DNA from: Microbacterium oxydans
GTDB taxonomy: Bacteria; Actinomycetota; Actinomycetes; Actinomycetales; Microbacteriaceae
Length of the DNA stretch: 64,000 nucleotides
Reading direction: 5' to 3'
Assembly (NCBI RefSeq): GCF_026559675.1
Contig: NZ_CP092891.1
Coordinates: forward strand, 2,418,001 to 2,482,000
A model generated the notes under the pieces. The model worked only from the letters and a program-made list of their open reading frames with translations, did no database searches and was not told the origin of the DNA. Of the stretch, positions 18,772 to 26,655 are shown piece after piece. A program made the position numbers and the translations under genes. Numbering within the stretch: the stretch's first letter is position 1; every line of letters starts with the position of its first letter.

Positions 18772-19803
18772 ATGACGACGCCTCCCGGGTGGTACGACGA
18801 CGGCGCAGGAAGTCGACGGTGGTGGGACGGCGTGCAGTGGACCGCGCACGTCGTCACCGCCCCGGCGACGACCGCAGCAGAGTCGGCGACGGAACCGGCG
18901 GTGGTCGACGCCGCCCCTGAGGAGGCGTCGTCCGCTGCCGAGGAGGCGTCGTCTACCGCCGAGCCTGAGCCCGAGCCGTTCGCCCCGCCGTACCTGGCAC
19001 CCTCCGCTGCGCCGATCGCGCCCGCGAGCATGCCGCAGGCCGGCGTCGCATGGGCATCGGCACCGGCATCCGCATACGGCGCTCCGTGGGCGGCGCCCGC
19101 ACCGGTCCCCGCCCCGGCACCGGGAGTGTCCGTGCTGGGGGTCGTGGGCCTGGCGGCCGTGGTCGTCGGCGTCGTGTGCGTGTGCATCCCGCTGATCACG
19201 ATCGTCGGCTGGGGTCTCCTCGCCGTCGGGTTCGTGCTCTCGCTGGTCTCACTGTTCCTGCGGGGCCGCCGCTGCCCGGGCATCACCGGCATGGTGGTCG
19301 CAGTCGTCGGCGCGTTCCTCGCCCTCGCCGTGTCGCTCGTGGTCGGGCTGGTCTCCGCAGCGGCGGAAGATCGGGGTCTTCTCTCCGGTTCCGACGAGCG
19401 ACCGCCTACCGACTCCTCCGCGATCGAGGGGGCCGAGATGGTCCCCTTCGCCGAGCTCGAGGTGGGCGACTGCATCCCCCTGTTCGATTACGGCGACGAG
19501 GAGGAGATCTCCGAGGTCCCCGTCGTGCCCTGCGACCTGCCGCACACGGACGAGGTGTACTTCATCTTCGACCTCGAGGACGGCGAGTTCCCCGGAGCCG
19601 ACGTCGTGGAGGAGGCCGCCTGGGATCGCTGTCTCACGGAATTCGAGAGGTTCGTGGGCGTCTCCTACGAAGACTCCGCGCTGGACTTCTATCCGTACTG
19701 GCCCACGGAGGGCTCGTGGATCGGCGCGGACGACCGCACCGTGCAGTGTGTCGCCGTCAGCTACGACGACGTGACCGGGACCCTTCGCGACGCGGGGTAC
19801 TGA
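18772..19803 (+). CDS. DUF2510 membrane protein with septum-formation-like domain
   Basis: A 343-residue paralogue of the preceding gene. A DUF2510 domain (PPGWYDDGAGSRRWWDGVQW) is at residues 3-26, followed by a glutamate/alanine/proline linker and three hydrophobic segments near 118-195 with SLFLRGRRCPG. The C-terminal part (about 220-343) has the pattern of the Septum_form family: LEVGDCIP, VPCDLPHTDEVY, then VQCVAVSYDD near the end, with cysteines spaced to make disulfides outside the cell. It is co-directional and 25 bases after its paralogue. A role in septum or envelope work is inferred. Confidence 0.75.
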   Translation: MTTPPGWYDDGAGSRRWWDGVQWTAHVVTAPATTAAESATEPAVVDAAPEEASSAAEEASSTAEPEPEPFAPPYLAPSAAPIAPASMPQAGVAWASAPASAYGAPWAAPAPVPAPAPGVSVLGVVGLAAVVVGVVCVCIPLITIVGWGLLAVGFVLSLVSLFLRGRRCPGITGMVVAVVGAFLALAVSLVVGLVSAAAEDRGLLSGSDERPPTDSSAIEGAEMVPFAELEVGDCIPLFDYGDEEEISEVPVVPCDLPHTDEVYFIFDLEDGEFPGADVVEEAAWDRCLTEFERFVGVSYEDSALDFYPYWPTEGSWIGADDRTVQCVAVSYDDVTGTLRDAGY

Positions 19804-19808
19804 CACCA

Positions 19809-19848
19809 CACGAAGAAGGCCCCGGAGAGATCCGGGGCCTTCTTCGTG
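19809..19848. terminator. Bidirectional terminator between DUF2510 pair and prfB
   Basis: The stem CACGAAGAAGGCCCCGGA (19809-19826) and its complement (19831-19848) has loop GAGA. It stands between two convergent genes and can serve both. Confidence 0.85.
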
Positions 19849-19851
19849 GAC

Positions 19852-20961
19852 TCAGTCCTCGATCTTGCGCTTGCGCCAGCGGATGCCCGCGGAGATGAAG
19901 TCGTCGAGGTCGCCGTCGAACACGGCGGCCGGGTTTCCCGACTCCTGCCCGGTGCGGAGATCCTTCACCAGCTGCTGGCCGTAGAGGAAGTAGGAGCGCA
20001 TCTGGTCGCCCCAGCTCGCGGTGATGTTGCCCGCGAGCTCCTTCTTCTTCGCCGCTTCCTGCTCCTTCTGCAGCAGCAGGAGTCGGGTCTGCAGCACGCG
20101 CATGGCGGCGGCGCGGTTCTGGATCTGCGACTTCTCGTTCTGCATCGAGACGACGATGCCGGTCGGGAGGTGCGTCAGGCGGACGGCGGAGTCGGTCGTG
20201 TTGACCGACTGACCGCCAGGGCCCGAGGAGCGGAACACATCCACGCGGATGTCGTTCTCCGGGATGTCGACCTCGGTGGCCTCTTCCATCAGCGGGATGA
20301 CCTCGACCGCCGCGAACGACGTCTGGCGCTTGTCGGCGGAGCCGAACGGGCTGATGCGGGCGAGGCGGTGCGTGCCGGCCTCGACCGAGATGGTGCCGAA
20401 GGCGTAGGGCGCGTCGATCTCGAAGGTCGCGGACTTGATGCCGGCGCCCTCTGCGTAGGACGTGTCCATGACCTTGACGGGGTACTTGTGCCGCTCGGCC
20501 CAGCGCAGGTACATGCGCATGAGCATCTCGGCGAAGTCGGTGGCGTCGTCGCCACCCGCGCCGGAGCGGATCGTGATGATCGCCGCGCGCTCGTCGTATT
20601 CGCCGTCGAGAAGCGTCTGCACCTCGAGCTGGTTGATGAGGTCGGTGAGCGCGGCGAGCTCGGTGCGCGCCTCCTGCGCGGAGTCCTCGTCCTCCATCTC
20701 GTTGGCGAGGCCCACGAGCACTTCGAGGTCGTCGAGACGCTGAGCGATCCCGGTGATGCGGGCGAGCTCGGACTGACGGTGGCTGAGGGCGCTGGTCACC
20801 TTCTGCGCGTTCTCGGTGTCGTCCCAGAGGTCGGGGGCACCGGCCTCCTCGCTGAGACGCGCGATGTCGTCGCGGAGACGGGAGACATCGACGACCTCGC
20901 TGATGTCGCCGAAGGTGTGCCTGAGCGCCTGGATTTCGGCGGAGAGATCTAGTTCGAGCAT
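19852..20961 (-). CDS. prfB: Peptide chain release factor 2
   Basis: A 369-residue class I release factor for UAA and UGA. The anticodon tripeptide SPF is in RISPFGSADKRQ and the catalytic GGQ is at residues 249-251 (SGPGGQSVN). The reading frame is continuous from ATG 20959-20961, so the programmed frameshift of enteric prfB is absent. TAGGCT (20970-20975) ends eight bases from the start. In most relatives ftsE follows directly; here two opposite-strand genes intervene. Confidence 0.96.
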   Translation of the reverse strand: MLELDLSAEIQALRHTFGDISEVVDVSRLRDDIARLSEEAGAPDLWDDTENAQKVTSALSHRQSELARITGIAQRLDDLEVLVGLANEMEDEDSAQEARTELAALTDLINQLEVQTLLDGEYDERAAIITIRSGAGGDDATDFAEMLMRMYLRWAERHKYPVKVMDTSYAEGAGIKSATFEIDAPYAFGTISVEAGTHRLARISPFGSADKRQTSFAAVEVIPLMEEATEVDIPENDIRVDVFRSSGPGGQSVNTTDSAVRLTHLPTGIVVSMQNEKSQIQNRAAAMRVLQTRLLLLQKEQEAAKKKELAGNITASWGDQMRSYFLYGQQLVKDLRTGQESGNPAAVFDGDLDDFISAGIRWRKRKIED

Positions 20962-21030
20962 GACACCTCAGCCTAACGTGCCGTCTGCCCGCGCGGGGAC
21001 CCCGCACGAAGGAGCCCTCCGCACGAGGAG

Positions 21031-21036
21031 TAGCGT
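21031..21036 (+). promoter_or_regulatory. Leaderless-type -10 element of the MFS gene
   Basis: TAGCGT, six bases before the GTG at 21043. Confidence 0.5.
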
Positions 21037-21042
21037 GAAGGC

Positions 21043-22323
21043 GTGAGCAGCAGTGCATCGTCGGTCCTCAAGCAGTTCGGGCCCATGGTGTATCTGCCGA
21101 CGATCCTCTTCTCCCTCGGTGAGGGCGCCGTCATCCCGCTCATCCCGGTGCTCGCCGCGTCGATGGGCGCCGATGTCGCGTTCGCGGCGCTCGTCGCCTC
21201 GGCGCTCGTGGTCGGGCAGCTGTGCGGCAACCTCCCCGCCGGATGGGCCGTGGGACGGATCGGCGAGCGCCTCACGATGGTGATCGCGGGCGTGATCGCG
21301 ATCGCCGCCGCCGTGGGCATGGTGCTCGCCCCGAGTCTCGGTGTCCTGGCGGCCTCGGTCTTCCTCCTCGGGATCTGTGCGGCGGCCTTCGGCCTCGCCC
21401 GGCACGCCTTCATGACCACGCGGGTGCCGGTGGCGTTCCGTGCGCGCTCGCTCTCGCTGCTCGGTGGCAGCTTCCGCCTCGGCATCTTCATCGGTCCCTT
21501 CGTCGCCGCCGGACTCCTGCAGCTCTTCGGCAGCGAGAGCGCGGCGATCTGGTTCTTCCTCGGATGCCTGGTCGTCATGGTCGTGCTCGTCCTGTTCGGC
21601 CCCGACCCGGAGAAGACGATCCCTCCGATCACCCCGACGACCCGCGAGCGCTTCGTCGAGGACTCCGGCGAGGCGGTCAGCGGATCCATCCCGACGATCG
21701 AACGAGCGGGCATCTTCCAGACGATGTGGCGCCAGCGGTCGGTGCTCGGCCGGCTCGGACTGGCCGCCGCCTCCCTGTCGGCGGTGCGGTCGGCACGGCA
21801 GGTGGTCCTCCCGCTGTGGGGACTGTCGCTGGGACTCGACGCGTCCACCATCGCGCTCGTCGTCGGCATCTCAGGAGCGATCGACTTCGCGCTCTTCTAC
21901 GCCAGCGGTCAGGTGATGGATCGCTTCGGACGGCTGTGGGCGGCGATGCCCGCCATGGTGCTGATGGGCGCGGGCTTCCTCGCGCTGTCGTTCACGCACG
22001 ATCTCGACTCCGCGGTGCTGTGGTTCGGCATGTTCGCCGCCGTGCTGGGCGTCGGGAACGGACTGTCCAGCGGCATCCTGCTCACCCTCGGCGCGGATGT
22101 CGCCCCGAAACGCGAACCCGCGGCGTTCCTCGGCTCATGGCGTACGCTCACGGATGCCGGTGGCGCTGTCGCCCCGCTGCTCGTGTCCGCGATCACCGCT
22201 GTGGCGACGCTGTCCATCGCGGCCGGCGCGATGGGCGTGATCGGTCTCGTCGGCGCGGTCGGCTTCGTGCGGTGGATCCCGCGGTTCGTGCCGCGCGAGC
22301 GGCCGGAGGATCCCGCCGACTGA
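21043..22323 (+). CDS. Major facilitator superfamily transporter
   Basis: A 426-residue protein with about twelve hydrophobic segments and the MFS loop motif GWAVGRIGERLTM between segments 2 and 3, repeated as GQVMDRFGRLW in the second half. It resembles drug-efflux-type carriers, but nothing identifies the substrate. The start is GTG 21043 under a leaderless-type promoter. It is divergent from prfB. Confidence 0.85.
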   Translation: MSSSASSVLKQFGPMVYLPTILFSLGEGAVIPLIPVLAASMGADVAFAALVASALVVGQLCGNLPAGWAVGRIGERLTMVIAGVIAIAAAVGMVLAPSLGVLAASVFLLGICAAAFGLARHAFMTTRVPVAFRARSLSLLGGSFRLGIFIGPFVAAGLLQLFGSESAAIWFFLGCLVVMVVLVLFGPDPEKTIPPITPTTRERFVEDSGEAVSGSIPTIERAGIFQTMWRQRSVLGRLGLAAASLSAVRSARQVVLPLWGLSLGLDASTIALVVGISGAIDFALFYASGQVMDRFGRLWAAMPAMVLMGAGFLALSFTHDLDSAVLWFGMFAAVLGVGNGLSSGILLTLGADVAPKREPAAFLGSWRTLTDAGGAVAPLLVSAITAVATLSIAAGAMGVIGLVGAVGFVRWIPRFVPRERPEDPAD

Positions 22324-22480
22324 GCCTCGACGGGGCGCCTCCTCCCCCGCCGCCCGTCCGGGCAGGTGTGGCCGGTGCTGTCACATCTGGCCGTCCGGCG
22401 TCGGATCCGCTCCGACCGCTCGCCACGGACGGATCCGCGCGCCTACCGTGTCTCCGTACCTGACTCCGGGGGAGACGCAG

Positions 22481-23206
22481 ATGCCCGATTCCACACCATC
22501 ATCCGACAGCCGGCGCGGCCTCGATCGTCGCACCGTCCTCGTCACGGCCGCCTGGTCGGTGCCCGTCGTCGCGGCGGCGATCGCGACACCGCTCGCGGCC
22601 GCGAGCGGCGAACCGACGCGCACCGTCAGCGCTTCGAGCCGCGTCTCCGTGCCTCCGGCCGGCGATCCGACCTGGGACGACGAGCAGTACGGCGTGGGCA
22701 AGCTGCTCGTACCGTATTCGCCGGTCGTGCTGGGGCTCTCGTTCACGAACCTCGGCGACCCGCTGCAGGCCGGCGAGATCTACATCGAGGGTCTCCTGAC
22801 CTCGGCCGCGAAGAACGCCGCGGGACAGGACCTCTTCCGGATCAGCGGTGCGAACAACAACAACTGGACCTTCGTGGCCACCGGCACCCCGCAGCACGCG
22901 GCGACCTCGACCGATGCGTCGTACCCGGTGTGGTTCCGCTACCAGCTGCCGCTGGCCACCGGGCAGACCTCGAGCACGGTGTACTTCACGCTGAATCCGA
23001 CCGGTGCCGTCGCCGATCGGCGCTATGTCAACGGTGTGCTCCAGATCCCGGGACAGATCCTGTACTCGCGGGCGTACATCAACCCGGACCTGTCGACGAT
23101 TCCCGCGGGCAGCGCCGTCGTGCCCGCCGAATTCGTCGCCTCCTGGTCGCGCGTACCCCTGCCCGGGGTCACCGACCATTTCCACATCGAGCCCGCCCCG
23201 GAGTGA
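22481..23206 (+). CDS. Secreted protein with Tat-like signal, unknown function
   Basis: A 241-residue exported protein. The N-terminus has paired arginines (LDRRTVLVTAAW), then a hydrophobic stretch and an AAASG cleavage region near residue 45, as in many Micrococcales exported proteins. The rest is polar and rich in threonine, serine and proline with short beta-type stretches and no cysteines. GGGGGAG precedes ATG 22481, and the reading frame extends upstream without a better start. The protein is not recognised further; it is next to the Tad operon but on the opposite strand. Confidence 0.7.
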   Translation: MPDSTPSSDSRRGLDRRTVLVTAAWSVPVVAAAIATPLAAASGEPTRTVSASSRVSVPPAGDPTWDDEQYGVGKLLVPYSPVVLGLSFTNLGDPLQAGEIYIEGLLTSAAKNAAGQDLFRISGANNNNWTFVATGTPQHAATSTDASYPVWFRYQLPLATGQTSSTVYFTLNPTGAVADRRYVNGVLQIPGQILYSRAYINPDLSTIPAGSAVVPAEFVASWSRVPLPGVTDHFHIEPAPE

Positions 23207-23374
23207 GGCGCGGGACCCGACCCGTCTGGTCTTGCCCTCCAGGCCCCGGCCAGACGCCCCCAGTGAAGCGGCGGAGCCGCCCTTGCCACGCCTCGATCCC
23301 CGATGCGCCAGGGCTCTCCCCATGCGCGCCCCGCCGCTTCACGTCTTCCCGCGACACCATCGCCGCGGGGCCCG

Positions 23375-23788
23375 TCACCACAGCGCGGTGCGACTCGTGG
23401 CGGTCGACTCCAGGGCGACGCCGTCGGGCACGAACAGGGTGAGCAGCGGCGGGTGCCAGTCCGCGGTGACCGTGACCCGCGCCGAGACACCGTCCGGCGT
23501 ACCGGCCCTGACGACCGCAGCCTCTCCCGGCAGCTCCGCCACCAGGGCGGTCGCCTGCTCCTCGACCCCGGCATCCGAGAGTGCGGCACGGACGGCTCCG
23601 TCGCCCGCGACGACCGTGAACCCGTCCGCTCCGGCGAGCGCGGCGGAGTCGGCGAGCGCGTCCAGCCGCTTCTGGGCGATGTAGAGGTCGGTGGCGCACA
23701 CGCACACGAAGATCACCGCGAGGGCGAGGAGCACGTAGCCGAGCGTGAGCAGGAGGACACTGCCGTCCTCGCTCCCCCGGGACCTCAC
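23375..23788 (-). CDS. Tad-locus TadE/Rv3654c-like pseudopilin
   Basis: A 137-residue protein, last gene of the Tad operon. It has one N-terminal hydrophobic helix (VLLLTLGYVLLALAVIFV) and a C-terminal domain of short strands, with QKRLDALADSAALAGAD after the helix as in TadE/TadG-type proteins. GTG 23786-23788 overlaps the previous stop by four bases. It corresponds in order to Rv3654c of Mycobacterium tuberculosis. It is probably a minor pilus subunit or assembly factor. Confidence 0.75.
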   Translation of the reverse strand: MRSRGSEDGSVLLLTLGYVLLALAVIFVCVCATDLYIAQKRLDALADSAALAGADGFTVVAGDGAVRAALSDAGVEEQATALVAELPGEAAVVRAGTPDGVSARVTVTADWHPPLLTLFVPDGVALESTATSRTALW

Positions 23789-24240
23789 TCCTCTCCCCAC
23801 AGCCGCGACATCTTCTGCACGGCGTCGGCCTGTACGGGGACCGCCGTCGGTCGATCGAGGCCGAGCATCTCCGGCATCAGAGGGAGGCGCACCCGCGTCG
23901 CGACGGTGACGAGGATGGTCGCTCCGGCGGAGGGGCATCCGGCGCCGGCCGGTGTGCAGGAGAGCGAGACATCCACCGCGGCGGCATCGAGGCCGTACTC
24001 CTCGACGACGGCCGCGAGCACCGCGTCACTCCGCGCCGATGCCGAGGAGGCGTCGGGTGCCTCGGCGATGACGCGGGCCATGTGGCGCGCTGCCGCCTCC
24101 GTGCCGAGAGTCTGCTCCTGGATCGTCCCGAGCGCGATCACGAGGTACACCAGCGGCACGAGGAGGATGACGCCGACCGCGATGAACTCGAGCGCCGCCG
24201 ATCCCTCCTCATCGCTCGCCGAACGTCTCCACGGGAGCAT
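23785..24240 (-). CDS. TadE-family pseudopilin
   Basis: A 151-residue protein. DEEGSAALEFIAVGVILLVPLVYLVI is the TadE pattern: a glutamate five residues into a hydrophobic helix after a glycine-rich spot. The two cysteines in SCTPAGAGCP may form a disulfide outside. It starts inside the previous gene (32-base overlap). Confidence 0.82.
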   Translation of the reverse strand: MLPWRRSASDEEGSAALEFIAVGVILLVPLVYLVIALGTIQEQTLGTEAAARHMARVIAEAPDASSASARSDAVLAAVVEEYGLDAAAVDVSLSCTPAGAGCPSAGATILVTVATRVRLPLMPEMLGLDRPTAVPVQADAVQKMSRLWGEE

Positions 24241-24610
24241 GCGCTTCCACCTCCATCGCGAAAGGGACGCCGATCAGCCCGAGCAGCGGGAACGTCGTTC
24301 GGACGCGGACGTCGACGACCTCCCGCGGCGGCGCACCCGAGGTGCCGACCCGGATGTCCTCGGCGTAGGCGCCGCCGACCGCCCGGGAGATGACCTCGCG
24401 GGTGCGGTCGATCCCCTCCTGCGGGCTCGTGTCGGCCAGGGCCGCATGGTAAGCGCCCTCCACGGCCGCGTCATGGACCACATTGCGCACGTACACGGCG
24501 AGCGCCAGCTGGAGCACCGCGAGGGTGAGCGCCGTGAGCAGGGTCCCCACCAGCAGGAACTCCACCGGGCTGGAGCCCCGATCATCTGCGAGCGGGCGAT
24601 CGCCGCGCAC
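24209..24610 (-). CDS. TadE-family pseudopilin
   Basis: A 133-residue protein with DDRGSSPVEFLLVGTLL, the TadE helix with its glutamate at the fifth position, followed by a periplasmic-type domain. The start GTG 24608-24610 lies one base after the stop of the 59-residue gene before it. It is a candidate minor pilin of the same machine. Confidence 0.82.
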   Translation of the reverse strand: MRGDRPLADDRGSSPVEFLLVGTLLTALTLAVLQLALAVYVRNVVHDAAVEGAYHAALADTSPQEGIDRTREVISRAVGGAYAEDIRVGTSGAPPREVVDVRVRTTFPLLGLIGVPFAMEVEAHAPVETFGER

Positions 24611-24611
24611 C

Positions 24612-24791
24612 TCAGAGCCCCGAGACCCGTTGGATCGCCTGCTCGAACAGGGACGTCAGCGCCGGTCCGGCGACAGCCCAGATGAGCACCACGAGGCCCG
24701 CCGTCATGAGTGTCACGAGCACCCAGCCGGGGACGTCACCCGCCTCGTCCTGCATCAGATTCCGGACTGTCGAGCGCGCGTGAGTGATCAT
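24612..24791 (-). CDS. DUF4244/Flp-like small pilin
   Basis: A 59-residue gene. ATG 24789-24791 leads to a short charged head ending in QDEAGDVPGW and one hydrophobic helix (VLVTLMTAGLVVLIWAVAGP), then a short polar tail. The size, glutamate near the helix start and place between tadC and tadE match Rv3656c and Flp-type pilins, so it is probably the main pilus subunit. No strong ribosome site is visible. Confidence 0.75.
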   Translation of the reverse strand: MITHARSTVRNLMQDEAGDVPGWVLVTLMTAGLVVLIWAVAGPALTSLFEQAIQRVSGL

Positions 24792-24830
24792 CCGGCAAGT
24801 CTGCCCGGAGGCGCTCCTCCCGCCCCGGAG

Positions 24831-24839
24831 TTATCCACA
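24831..24839. other. Perfect DnaA-box match inside the Tad operon
   Basis: TTATCCACA matches the DnaA consensus exactly, in the 71-base gap between tadC and the small pilin gene. It is a single box, so not an origin. DnaA binding is untested. Confidence 0.4.
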
Positions 24840-24862
24840 GGCGCATCGCCGCGAGGTCGCCG

Positions 24863-25801
24863 TCAGCCGATCCCGAGGCGGAGGATGAACAGGCCGGGGT
24901 AGATCGCGAAGAGCACCGACAGCGGCAGGATCAGGAACACCAGCGGGAGGAGCATGAGGATCTCCTTCCGTCCGGCCTGCTCGATGAGCGTGCGCTTCGC
25001 ATCCTCCCGGGCATCGCCCGCCTGCGCATGCAGCACCGCGGCGAGCGGCGCCCCGTGCTCGAGGGCGGCGATCACCTGGTCCACGGCACGCGACAGTCCG
25101 GGGAGCTGGAGGCGGGCGGCCATCTCCCCCAGCGCGTCGGCCAGGGGCGACCCGGTGCCGACAGCGAGCACCACCTGACGGAGCTCGGCCGTCAGCTCGC
25201 CGGAGCCGACGGCCGCCACCCGGCGCAGCGAGTCGAGGAATCCCTCACCGGCGGAGAGGCACAGCGCCAGGAACTCCAGGGTCGTCGGGAGTTCATCGGC
25301 GAGCCGGATCCGCCGGGCCCGGGCACGCGCCGAGAGCTGCATGTCGTAGGCCGCGGCCGCCAGCGCGCCGCACAGCAGCGGCATGATGCTGGTCGGGACG
25401 GAAAGCCGGCCCAGGAGCGCCAGCACGATGAGGAGGACGGCTCCCACACCGATGCCGGCGAGCGCCCAGCCGAGCTGTCGTCCGCGGAACGCCGCCGGTT
25501 CCCTCCTCAGCCCCGCCTGAGAGAGGCGTCGACGGAGTGCTTCTCCCCCGCCCAGCATCCGCTCGAATCCGTCCCGGGCGCCGTGCCACAGCGTGCGGGC
25601 GCTCGCGGGGAGCACGCCCGTCGCGGGGAGGATGCCGTGCGGCAGGCGCTCGTCCGACACGACGTCGCGCACATAGGGCCCGATCCGGACGGTCAGGGAA
25701 GCGGCCCGCCATCGCGGCAGCGCAGAGAGCATGCTCAGCTCCCCGACCGTGAAGGCACCACCGATCAGCACGGCCGCGGCGACGGCCGAGACGTCGTTCA
25801 C
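24863..25801 (-). CDS. tadC: Tad pilus inner-membrane protein TadC
   Basis: A 312-residue type II secretion F-family protein, one of the two membrane platform subunits of the Tad pilus. It has three to four hydrophobic segments and the conserved motif LADELPTTLEFLALCLSAGEGF, repeated in the T2SSF fold. The start is GTG 25799-25801, with the usual four-base overlap into the tadB stop. Confidence 0.88.
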   Translation of the reverse strand: MNDVSAVAAAVLIGGAFTVGELSMLSALPRWRAASLTVRIGPYVRDVVSDERLPHGILPATGVLPASARTLWHGARDGFERMLGGGEALRRRLSQAGLRREPAAFRGRQLGWALAGIGVGAVLLIVLALLGRLSVPTSIMPLLCGALAAAAYDMQLSARARARRIRLADELPTTLEFLALCLSAGEGFLDSLRRVAAVGSGELTAELRQVVLAVGTGSPLADALGEMAARLQLPGLSRAVDQVIAALEHGAPLAAVLHAQAGDAREDAKRTLIEQAGRKEILMLLPLVFLILPLSVLFAIYPGLFILRLGIG

Positions 25802-26655
25802 CCGAACCACCGCCGCGGTTCGGGGAGCCGGCCGATGCGGACCATGATGTGGAACGCGACGACGGACACCGCGGCGCCCACGCAGATGACGACGACGCCC
25901 TCCGGGGTGCCGTACGCCGACGCTCCTTCGGGACGCATCACGAGCAGTCCGAGGATGACCCACGGCGCGATCGCCCCGAGGACCGCGGCGCCGCGGATCC
26001 AGGACTGCCGGGCCTCGACCTCGCCGCGCAGCGCGGCATCCGCACGGACCGAGGCGGAGAGGGAGCGGAGCACGCTGATCAGCTCGGTGCCACCGACCTG
26101 ACGCGCCATACGCAGGGTCTCGGCGATCCGATCGCCGATGGGGTCGGCCAGCGTGGACTTCAGCCTGTCGAGGCTCGTCTCGAACCGCCCGCTCGCCCGG
26201 AGATCCCGCGCGAACACGAGGAACGCGGGTCGCAGCGCCGACGGTGCGGACTCGGCCAGACTCGCCACCGCGTCCGGGAGCGACAGTCCCACGCGGATGG
26301 ACGCGATCAGGAGATCGCAGACATCGGGCCAGAGCTGCCGCCGCAGCCGTCGCAGTCGCAGTCGCCGTCCTCGCAGGAACGCGATCGGTGCGACGCCTCC
26401 CGCGACCCCGCTCAGCACCGCGAGCACGGCGAGACCGGTCAGGAGCCAGACGGCAGACGCGGCGATCAGGGCTGTGGCGATCACGATACCGATGAGCGCT
26501 CGCGACGGGAGGGCGTCGAGCCCCGCCTCCTCGATCAGACGGACCAGCCGCCCACGTCGGACGGTCCGCTCCTCGTCGCCCCGTGCCGGCCACATCCACG
26601 GGGACAGGCAGAGCAGCACGCCCGCCGCGAGCAGCGCCCCCACGAGGAACGTCAT
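25798..26655 (-). CDS. tadB: Tad pilus inner-membrane protein TadB
   Basis: A 285-residue F-family platform protein. Two N-terminal helices are followed by the cytosolic domain with PDVCDLLIASIRVGLSLPDAV and a second pair of helices at the C-terminus. It begins inside the stop of tadA (ATGA overlap) and ends inside the start of tadC, so translation of the three is coupled. Confidence 0.9.
   Translation of the reverse strand: MTFLVGALLAAGVLLCLSPWMWPARGDEERTVRRGRLVRLIEEAGLDALPSRALIGIVIATALIAASAVWLLTGLAVLAVLSGVAGGVAPIAFLRGRRLRLRRLRRQLWPDVCDLLIASIRVGLSLPDAVASLAESAPSALRPAFLVFARDLRASGRFETSLDRLKSTLADPIGDRIAETLRMARQVGGTELISVLRSLSASVRADAALRGEVEARQSWIRGAAVLGAIAPWVILGLLVMRPEGASAYGTPEGVVVICVGAAVSVVAFHIMVRIGRLPEPRRWFG

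Noticed and set aside
19852..20961. A programmed frameshift in prfB
   Set aside because: The frame is unbroken from ATG to stop and all motifs are in one frame.
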